A stretch of 64,000 nt of DNA, taken from NCBI GenBank assembly GCA_022925895.1, contig JAKSYS010000056.1, forward strand, positions 1 to 64,000, written 5' to 3'. The DNA comes from Fragilaria crotonensis (Eukaryota > Bacillariophyta > Fragilariophyceae > Fragilariales > Fragilariaceae). This document shows positions 56,034 through 64,000 of this stretch, one piece after another (position 1 is the first letter of the stretch; every line of letters begins with the position of its first letter). Made by a program: the position numbers and the translations under genes. The notes under the pieces were generated by a model, which saw nothing but the letters and a program-made list of their open reading frames with translations, did no database searches and had not been told where the DNA came from.

Positions 56034-56915
56034 CACATCGCCGTATCTTGCAACCAACCATTCATTTTTCGCCTCGGTGGATTACTGCGTGTATTGTTTG
56101 GTAGTTGTTGATCCTGTTCATAGTGCATCCAACGATAACAACCTCCAACCACCTGTCATACACCTCATACATGGCATTATGAATCCATCATGAATACCAT
56201 CATGTCGATTGAGATCACCGCCATGTTAGTGTGTGTATTGTCATGAATCATGACATGTATACTGGAGTAATTTGCATCATGCTCTACTCCAGTACATGGA
56301 CTGTACGATGTCCATTCGTATCACGACAAACCCCATGAATGACACAACAAGGTGCGTAACCATCCTTTCATTTCTTTCACTCTCTCTCCTGTGTGGAGCC
56401 ATTATACAAGTGATTTTCGGATCGGGGGTCTATTTATATATAAAGTCATTCTTTATATATATTCGTTTGGCTCAAACCCTCGTGTTTGGTCAAACGTGGC
56501 GCCCAAGGACGTGATCGCAGGCTCATTTTTTGAATCACAGGTATAGGAATGGAGATCGAGGTCGATCGTCACACCGTGTGACTGGTCCCTTGATTTCAAC
56601 GAGTTGCATCACTCTGTCAATTGAACAAACCCTCTGTTTTCATGGTTGTATGATTCATGACAATTTAGCATTTTACTCAATCATTTCCCAATCACCAGCA
56701 TGTTACAGGTGTGCAGGTTCAGTACTAATGTTTGGACAGTCAGTGAAAGATGCGCAGTGAGAGTCAAGAATAGACACTCGCTCATCTACAACAATCTTCA
56801 AACGCATTCGTCTGCTATATTTGTTCTATAATCACCTATTGTGCCATCGATGCATGTATGGAAGGAATACTCTCAAGATGCCTCAAGACTCAGTTTGCGA
56901 CACTTTCGATTTTCC
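56034..56915. other. Spacer, 3' flank of the DUF6824-type gene
   Basis: Short open frames only; one (56272-56514 +) encodes a hydrophobic stretch LSFLSLSLLCGAIIQVIFGS but has no other support. The tail end near 56880 is probably the 3' untranslated region of the gene on the minus strand. Confidence 0.4.
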
Positions 56916-58970
56916 CTAAACCTCCCAACATTCATTCACACCCTCCGTGTCGTCGTCATCATCATCATCATCATCATTGATATCATTATCATCATGATCC
57001 GAACAAACTGAAGTGTACTCTCGAGCCATCAACACAACTTGTCCACCATGCTGGTTGCGACTCGTGTTGCTCACTTGTCGAATGTTGGAATGAGGTGGCA
57101 TAAAATCATTCAAATACAATTCCTGATCCCGTGGACTCAATTCTGAAATTGTAATGGCACACACACGGGACGACGCATCAAGATTGGACATGGACGAATC
57201 ATCATTGGTCCACTATTGTCATTGTCATGATCATGATTATTCTCGTCCACTTCAGAATGTGGTACATCCTGTTCGTGTTGCAAACACTCCAAATCATCAC
57301 GGACATCAGTCGACGCTGTGGATGCTGACAATGCTGATGTTGACGTCGTCACCACTGGAGTATGATGATTCCGCGCTGCTGCATCATCAACGTTGCAGTC
57401 ATTACCGCCTCCACCACCAGCAGTATCATCAAAACCACGTTTCAATGTCGATTGCTCGCACTTTACCTTTTGTGATGAAATTCCAGCCTTGTTGTTGCCA
57501 TCCTCCTCCTCTTCCGAATACGACGTGACTTTGCGTTTCTGCAATGGACTTTGTCGATCCTCATCATTGTCATCGTCCGACGACGATGACGTGGATGCAC
57601 CACGACTACGACGACGACGCAATTCTGGTGCCCCTTCTCGCAATGCCTGACATGTCTTTTCACGTGCCCTCTCATTCCCAATATCCACCCACAAGACATG
57701 ATGTTGTCCATTCATAATACCACCACCACCCATACCATGATTCATACTTTCATCATGTCTTCTCAAAAAACGTCCACCACGATTTCGAATTAAATCCACA
57801 ATCAAGGCTGCCACACCAGGTTTGTCACGTTTCTTGGCCTTGAGATACTTGTCTTGATGACGCTTCACCAACGATCGGAAGGAACGATTCCCCGAATGAC
57901 TATTCGTAGCACCACCCCGACCACACAAGACATCACTCGATTGAATGTTGTAAATGTATTCGACAATTGGTAGTGGTAATTGCTGTTGCTGTATCGGTGG
58001 TCCCCATGATGGAGAACCGTAATATGAATTACCAAAAGATGGTGGCATACCATGATGACTGCTCGAAGGCACCGCATATGGATACGAAGTGACGATTGGT
58101 CCTGGAGTACCACCATTTGCACTGACAACATAGTTTGGTTGGTAGTGATGTTGCTGCTGCTGATTGTTGTTGTTGTTGTTATTGTGAACATACGGCTGAT
58201 GATGCTCCGATGTGTGATAATGATGATTTTGATGAGGACTAATGTTGCTGCCATTGTTGTTGTGGATTCCGTAAGGTTCAAAAGATGATTGCAAGTTGCT
58301 ACTGCTGCCATGTGGCATGGGACCATGTCCACCATATGAACCATACGGGGCAGATGTGTTGCGTTCCAACGATTCATGATGGTCCATGGATACTGCCGTG
58401 GTGTTGTTGTTGGTCATGGCTCTGTGACGACCATGTGGTTGTCCCCTTGGCTGCTGTTGTAGTTGCTGCTCACGTCGATTCGAGGAACTGTCTGGTGCAT
58501 CCCACGAATGCCGACTTATACTGGATGGTGCTGCATACGGTGGATACTGTTCTTGTGGTTCTTGTTCATGACGTCGTCGTGGTGAAAAATGATAATCATC
58601 ATCATCATCATTGTGCATGCGTTCCATGGTCATGAATTCATCCAATAATTGCAACGAGTCCGGTTCCGGATGACGTCCATGGTGGTGTTGTTGTTGACGA
58701 CGACTACTACGATGGTGATGACGCCCACCCCTGCGGTCCAAACGATCTGGTTCGGGCATAAATGGTAAAGGGACATTGTCGTTACTGTTCTTGTTGTCAT
58801 CGCGATCCTGTTATAATGTTGTGAGTGAGACATACACGATAAGACCCAATCTAACCGACGAAAGAACGTACCATGGTGTTTCTAGTTCCTCGTTCATTCC
58901 AATTCGGTCTGGTGCACCCGTCATCCTGAAAGGCAGTATTGATGTTGTTATTGTGATAGTCCGTCATCAT
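56916..58970 (-). CDS. DUF6824-type ('DVLCGRGG') diatom nuclear protein, two exons, likely frameshift near 3' end
   Basis: Exon 1 58970-58872 (MMTDYHNNNINTAFQDDGCT), 64-bp intron 58871-58808 (donor GTACGT, acceptor TATAACAG), exon 2 from 58807 (DRDDNKNSNDNVPLPFMPEP), phase 0. An ATG at 58759 is an alternative start. A long His/Gln/Asn-rich disordered N-terminus precedes the conserved domain: SSDVLCGRGGATNSHSGNRS, FRSLVKRHQDKYLKAKKRDK, VDLIRNRGGRFLRR and VLWVDIGNERAREKTCQALR. This domain is abundant in diatoms and probably regulatory. Poly-acidic and Lys-rich segments follow. The frame as read ends at 57137, but the expected tail lies in another frame (SRVCAITISELSPRDQELYL, NDFMPPH) ending at 56916. 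A two-base excess in the CA run at 57159-57167 would explain it. Confidence 0.82.
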
Positions 58971-60120
58971 TTTTGGTCGAATTATGGAAACAAGTCTTGA
59001 ACGAACAATCTCTTGATGGAGTTGGCGAGTAGTCACAGGATATAATGTACTGGCGCATCCTTATTCGATGGATCGTCCACGTTTTTTACATTCCTACCGT
59101 AGCTGATGTATCTGCATCAGTCGAAACAACTCACTGTAACGAATTGGGACCGTCCACGATCTTTGAGACTCTCCATACGCATGTGCGGTTCTTAGAGTAC
59201 TACTGCGTGTGTGCCGATTGCAAGTGTGTCCTAGTAATGCATGTTCTTGCCACAGGAACGTGGATGCCATGGTCGTCAACTCCGAACGTGCTCCACTTGT
59301 GTGAACGACCTACAATACCACCTTGGCAAAATCAAATCAAAGAATTCCACGGAGGAACGGTCGTGGTGGAGAACGGCATCGGTGCGGCAAACGGAGATTT
59401 GTGGAACGGCGAACCAAATAGACTATCTGCTTCATGGTCAAATTGTGAACAGAAGTGGATCATATGTGGGTATACAGCACACTACGAAAAATGTCAACAT
59501 AACATCCTACGTGTATGGATATAGTAATTGGTAGATAGAGCAAGAAGCAAAGACAGGAGGTGATAATCAGGGGAGGAGTGCAGACGCATTTGACCTGTCC
59601 CGTGTCCCGCGTTGTGCGACCGCATTGACCGCATACAAGCTGTAGGTGACGTAATAGGGGATTTAAGCAAACTCAAAAATCTCTGCGCGCGCACGTTTTT
59701 TGCCCTCCTTCTGCCTCTCGGAGAAAACCCGATGTCACACCTGATGTCTCCGGTATTCAGATTCCAACTTGAAGCTGAGCTAAGGCTAAAGTTGTGCGCA
59801 GAACCAAAAAAACATGGCCAACTCAACCTTAAAATGCCATTTCAAAGCTGCGTTGACAGGCAACCTCTATCTCCGCGCGCACCAGGATCTCCTTTGGCCG
59901 CGCCAGGAATTTCCTCATTGAGATACCAGATGTACCGTAGACCTCTGCGACTGAGTATTGTCCGCTCATTTGTGAGTGCTTTCAATCGACCATACTGCTA
60001 CAATGACCTCTCGTTCGTTTGTGGTACTCAGCATTGCAGTACTGTATGCTGTATGTCATACAAAGCACGAAGGAAATGTACCATATAGACTGAAATTTAC
60101 GAATTAACCGTCAAAATCTT
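58971..60120 (+). other. Intergenic region with one unsupported open frame
   Basis: 59045-59524 (+) is an ATG-initiated frame of 159 codons with several Cys and Trp (YYCVCADCKCVL, WSSTPNVLHLCERPT) but no recognisable family or repeat, so it may be chance or a lineage-specific gene. 59612-60088 is open but lacks an early ATG. The first 100 bp hold the DUF6824-type gene's 5' flank. Confidence 0.3.
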
Positions 60121-60633
60121 CTACGGTAGTTGAATTATTCTGTACAAAGTATCATTACATGCCTTCATTTCAGTAAAGGCGGATCGAACTGCCTCCCCAA
60201 TCGCAGAGTTCTTCTCCGCAACAAGTTCTTGTGCCAGCTCGAAGAGCTGCCACATCCCGTCGCCGTCATGAGAATCGTGTCGACACATGCCTTGACAGCA
60301 GTCACCTTCTCTTCCTCGGTCGGTTCTGCTCCCAACCACTTGTGCACAAAGGGACCGTAGTGTGACACAAGATTCGATGTTCTGTCCGACAAGATGACCT
60401 GTCGAAGTGCGTGCGTGTGTCGTTTTGCGCATTTCTTCCGGAGTGGGCGTCTCTGGCGTTGTTGTTTGAGTACGATTGTTGTTGCGATTTGCATTGTTGG
60501 CATTGGCGTCGCCTCTTGTGGATCCTGTATCCGATTTTCTACGTCTGGCCTGAGGTAGATTCTCGGCTGCACGTACATGCCCTTGTTCAAGGTCATGTGG
60601 ACGAAACTTCGTTAGGTCGACAGGACCTGCCAA
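60121..60633 (-). pseudogene. Unidentified coding fragment with frame changes
   Basis: One frame gives LTKFRPHDLEQGHVRAAENL, an Asn/Thr-rich linker, and at the other end MWQLFELAQELVAEKNSAIG with EAVRSAFTEMKACNDTLYRI. The middle reads better in a second frame: SNLVSHYGPFVHKWLGAEPT and EEEKVTAVKACVDTIL. Two compensating shifts within one helical protein would reconcile these. There is no clear ATG (the frame starts at TTG, with an ATG upstream in another frame). Family unknown. Confidence 0.35.
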
Positions 60634-61310
60634 TCATTCCAACCTGTCGCCATCGTCAAAGCTTGTTTGACATATACTCAGTGTAGTAGCAATACTCCAG
60701 TTCCACCGACCGGTTTTTGGATTCTACTGTAGTAGTACTGTAAAATGACTGTAGTACTACTAGGTACTTTCACTTTTGCAACAGTAGCCTTTTTTGGTGC
60801 GCGCGCGACGAAACGTTTTTGCTTACCTGCATTTTGCGAGCATCCTGACTTGTCGGAAGCAAACTCCCGAGTGCCGGAGCGCACAATGCGGTACTGTAGT
60901 ACTCGACGAATGCCAACGTTGTGCGCGCGCAGAACTTTTCCAAACTTTGCTTAAATCCCCTAATCAAGGCTTCGCATTTCGAGTCCTGTCTTGACAGGTT
61001 CTCATTTTGTTCCACTCCAAAAATGCTACTGTTGGATAATCATTCTAATAGTAAAACGCACTCTCTAGATGAATGCCGACAGATTGGAATCGATGTGCAG
61101 CATGATGCGAACACAGCTGGTGTCCCATTCTAAGTACAGGTCTCAGTCTACGTCGTGTTCATCGATTCCTTGGCACCAGATGCGAACCTTGTTTCCGACA
61201 CTCTTGTCCTTTCACATTATGGTGATGTTCGTCCGTGTCAACACTCGAGTCGAACAACCATTTTCTTCTCAAATACTACAGATTCGCTGCGTCATTCCCA
61301 AGACACGACC
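60634..61310. other. Spacer with GCGCGC and TACTGTAGTAC words
   Basis: No supported gene. TGCGCGCGC occurs near 60797 and 60921, and GTAGTACTACT-type words near 60720-60770. It precedes the small secreted or plastid protein gene and likely contains its promoter. Confidence 0.45.
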
Positions 61311-61945
61311 ATGAAAGTGATCCAGGTTTGCCTTTTGCACATTTCTTGCGCCTTTGCTCTTTTGGCAAGGCCAATCGCCTTTCGTCAATCTCGCCATGTC
61401 CTTCACATTGACGCAGAAATCGCAAAGTTGTAAGTCCATGATCCAAGATCTAATGCTAAGCACTCGAGTCTTCGAATACATGCATGCATGTGAGCGTAAT
61501 ATCTTTCTCGAATGCACTCACTGTGGCGTTTCCTTATAACATAACATTTGAAAGAATTGATGACCAGTTGTGGCGTCAAAATCATAAAAGTGAAGTCGAA
61601 GCCACATGGCACAACAGGAATGATCCCCTGTTGGACCGGCAGGTCGTGCCCGACAATTTCGAGTTCGGTGAAGAACTCATTGTCCCAGACATTAACAACG
61701 ACCATGTCATGATTCTCAATCGTCAACTCGAAAAGGACAAACGAATGGCACGCAATAATCCAAGTGCCTACTGTGCCGATCGATGCCTGGCAACTGGAAA
61801 TTGTGATGTTTGGGAAGATGTGTTCCAGCTGTCCCCCACTGAGGTCATGGCATTTTGCCACGATTGTGTCCTGTCGGATGGTGAAGAGCCATGTGACATT
61901 CCTCCACACATGTTGGAAGAGGGCTTTGCCAAGCTCAAGCCCTAA
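61311..61945 (+). CDS. Small targeted Cys-rich conserved protein, two exons
   Basis: Exon 1 61311-61429 starts MKVIQVCLLHISCAFALLAR, a signal peptide, followed by PIAFRQSRHVL, which could be a diatom plastid-type transit start around the IAF. The intron is 61430-61554 (donor GTAAGT, acceptor TTGAAAG, weak pyrimidine tract) in phase 2. Exon 2 gives IDDQLWRQNHKSEVEATWHN, RQVVPDNFEFGEELIVPDIN, HVMILNRQLEKDKRMARNNP, then YCADRCLATGNCDVWEDVFQ and FCHDCVLSDGEEPC. Paired cysteines suggest disulfides or metal binding. About 170 residues. I infer a conserved diatom organelle protein; biochemical role unknown. The splice is supported by the reading frame joining K-L-I-D-D. Confidence 0.68.
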
Positions 61946-62162
61946 ACGGAACACAGCGAGATCCACACTCGACGGCGCCTAGAGTCAAAACGGATAACGT
62001 CAACGGTGTCATTGCTTAGTACGGTCGCTGAAAATAGAACATAACACGAAAGAAATGGGTTATTCTTGCAAGTGTAGCATGCTAGTTTAACTGCGGAAAG
62101 AGCTACTCGAACCTGCCAGGATCCAAAAGCAGTGGAGTCAGTTGCATTAGCTGCCGATCCAT

Positions 62163-63990
62163 TCACGCGTCCATGGGGATTCGTGAGAATTTTGCCGAAA
62201 TATTTTCGTCTTCGGATGTCGCTGCCTTCAAAGATTTGGCCATGTAGAAAGACTTATTCAGTGCATTTGGATCGAGCAACGCCAGCGCACATACTTGAGC
62301 CACATCGGCTCGTGACACTGCTTCTAGGGACGGTTCCGTTGACAACTTAATCGTTGATGCTTCACCAAATGAGACTTCGTTGAAGCCTGCCACTCGCACA
62401 ATCGCGTATGCGAGGCCGCTGCGTTTCAGAATTTCTTCTCCACGATACTTGTAGTACGTTTCCTCGCTGCTACGTTGATCCACAGCTGGGAGGAGAACAT
62501 CACTGTCGTCCAAAATGGAATCTCGCTTCTCACGGATTTGTTTCCGATCGTGCCGAACCATGCCTCCAGTAATCACTCGCGGAATACGCGCATCACTGAG
62601 ATACACAAACTCAGGTTCCGGTTGCGCGCGTACACTTTGATGTAATCAAAGGCCAAGTAGAATTGGCGATATTCGTTGTCCTTGTCGCCTTTGAAAAAGA
62701 ATGCTGAATCGATTGCTGGTGTGGCAGCATCCTGGGCGCTGAATCGAAAACCGAGGTATCGAATGTCGCTGCCGCGGAACTGCGGGACGTTCTTAATCGC
62801 ATCACTTCCCCTTCCCTTTTTATTGGCAGAGGTAGATCCTCGCATAACAGGCTGAAACCTTTCAAAGGCAAGACGAACTGTTGTGAATTTGTTGCGCGAC
62901 TTCTCACCGTTGAGCTGCATTTTTGTCTCCGTTGTGAATTTGCAAACATACTCAATGCCTTCCGTTTCATAGAGTTCAGTTCGAATAAATGCTTCATAGC
63001 TCCCACCATCGGAACAAACTCGTAAAATGAAACCCCCAAAGCCATTGCTCAAGTCTATACCACTTTCTGGTTCTTCCCTGGATCTCAATCGTGAGCTCAC
63101 GATTGCGGCTTCGCTTTCATCGAGGACTCTTCCGACAAAGACTGCGTGGTTGAATGCATTGCGCATCCAAAGACATTGCGTCTTGGTCAGCACGCGGCCA
63201 CGCGAAAGCTGAAGGACGGAGCTGTATTCGTCACCATCAGTTAAATCGTAGCGTTGGCTCAAGTAATCGTAATACTCGTCGTCCTGGTCGTCTTCAGCGA
63301 ATGTTTCGTCACCGTATTTGCCAAAGTTAGAGACAGCAGGTCGGTCGCTGGCGACATTATCCTCGACGTCATCATCATCATCATCGTTTCATCTTCAATG
63401 GCAAAGAGGTGAAAGTCTTCGTTCCTTGATCCAAATTTGAACAACGAACGCTTGGCTGTTTGCAATGCCCCATAATCTGCAAATCTAACATTTTGATAGG
63501 CTCGAACAAGATTTTGCATTCCAATACAATCTACTTGCTCCGCCAGCTTGGCTCGGAGCTCTAGCAGCGATGACATACGCTCCCACTCTAAATCGGACTC
63601 TGTCGGTTCCGATGTATCGTGCATGTCGTTGGAATCGGTACTGCTCAAGATTTCTCGCGTGTATTGTTGAAATTTGAGTTGAAAGTCAGTTTCGTCCTGT
63701 CGCGGTGCACCGGCACAAAAGACAATCTTATCCACATCCGTGAGGGCATATTCCAAACTCTCGTAATTCGCCAAGTCTCCCTGACAGTACGTCACACCCG
63801 TTCCCAATAAATTCAACGTTTTCGAGTACAAATCTCGCACCAGTACTCGCACACGGACATTGCCATCCAACAAGAGTCGTCGGACGACCAGTCGTCCCAC
63901 TTCTCCTGTGGCCCCAACGACCAAGACTTCTGGAACGTAATCTGATTGTCGTTGAACTGATGGGTTGCGTTCGGCAAGAGACATGCCCAT
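62163..63990 (-). pseudogene. HCF173-like atypical SDR with inserted CIA30 domain, two frameshifts, 5' end may extend beyond window
   Basis: Near the window edge an ATG at 63990 reads MGMSLAERNPSVQRQ; the frame is open to the edge, so a transit peptide may lie outside. The N-terminal Rossmann block is VLVVGATGEVGRLVVRRLLL, then VTYCQGDLANYESLEYALTD and DKIVFCAGAP. Near 63385, beside an ATG/GAT trinucleotide run, the frame shifts to DDVEDNVASDRPAVSNFGKY. The CIA30-like insert follows (NGFGGFILRVCSDGGSYEAF, FRGSDIRYLGFRFSAQDA, FYLAFDYIKVYARNRN). A missing base near 62605 leads into the C-terminal SDR half: FVYLSDARIPRVITGGMV, YYKYRGEEILKRSGLAYAIV, SRADVAQVCALALLD. An SDR split by CIA30 is the layout of HCF173, which promotes chloroplast psbA translation and photosystem II assembly. 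A gene this conserved with two isolated one-base shifts looks like assembly error rather than true loss. Confidence 0.78.
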
Positions 63991-64000
63991 GCCGATGCGA

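Noticed and set aside
57154-58635. Several + strand frames rich in Val, Leu and Cys opposite the DUF6824-type gene
   Set aside because: Complement of His/Gln/Asn-rich codons; no independent support.

Overview
The window looks like nuclear DNA of a diatom, probably a pennate one; I cannot name the species. The evidence is a transcription-factor-like protein with the diatom 'DVLCGRGG' (DUF6824-type) domain, an HCF173-like chloroplast biogenesis gene, short introns (64-125 bp, GT..AG), copia remnants of diatom type and abundant DIRS-order retrotransposons. I recognised no rRNA or tRNA gene.

Layout. 1-1445: broken Ty1/copia pol. 1446-4800: repeat-rich spacer with a 919-bp MITE whose empty site is preserved nearby. 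4813-5453: frameshifted TPR-like gene. 5660-7103: element with 20-bp inverted ends. 8010-10149: decayed hAT-like transposase. 11220-16326: a Plavaka/KDZ-like transposase gene converging on a gene for a 2-oxoglutarate/Fe(II) dioxygenase-like protein. 17527-19222: two-exon gene of unknown role. 19560-23235: decayed DIRS-like element. 25915-33530: nearly complete DIRS-order element with A1-gag-pol-YR-B1-A2-B2 split direct repeats. 33607-42385: a 32-repeat ankyrin array leading into a kinase-RING gene, then a tandem kinase-RING paralog. 43316-44854: prolyl-4-hydroxylase-like gene with an in-frame stop. 46650-47765: intact sulfotransferase. 48317-53570: PIF/Harbinger element with 50-bp inverted ends and a TCA target duplication. 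54482-55030: copy of the hydroxylase 5' region in which a 9-bp minisatellite has expanded to 32 units. 55124-56030: second MITE of the first MITE's family, containing a palindromic foldback. 56916-58970: DUF6824-type gene. 61311-61945: small two-exon gene for a probable organelle-targeted cysteine-rich protein. 62163-63990: HCF173-like SDR/CIA30 gene running off the window end.

Most of the window is mobile DNA. Host genes lie mainly between 33.6 and 47.8 kb and from 56.9 kb to the end. Many otherwise well-preserved reading frames, including likely essential ones, are broken by single-base shifts or one in-frame stop. Decay explains some of these; assembly indels probably explain others. Genes with both coding exons recovered include the sulfotransferase (single exon), both kinase genes, the 17.5-kb gene and the 61.3-kb gene.

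The most interesting candidates are: (1) the transposase/dioxygenase pair, which resembles the fungal coupling of KDZ transposons with TET/JBP-type enzymes; (2) the split-direct-repeat DIRS element; (3) the ankyrin-kinase-RING locus with recent higher-order repeat turnover; (4) the Harbinger element and a MITE family that also has 3-bp target duplications.
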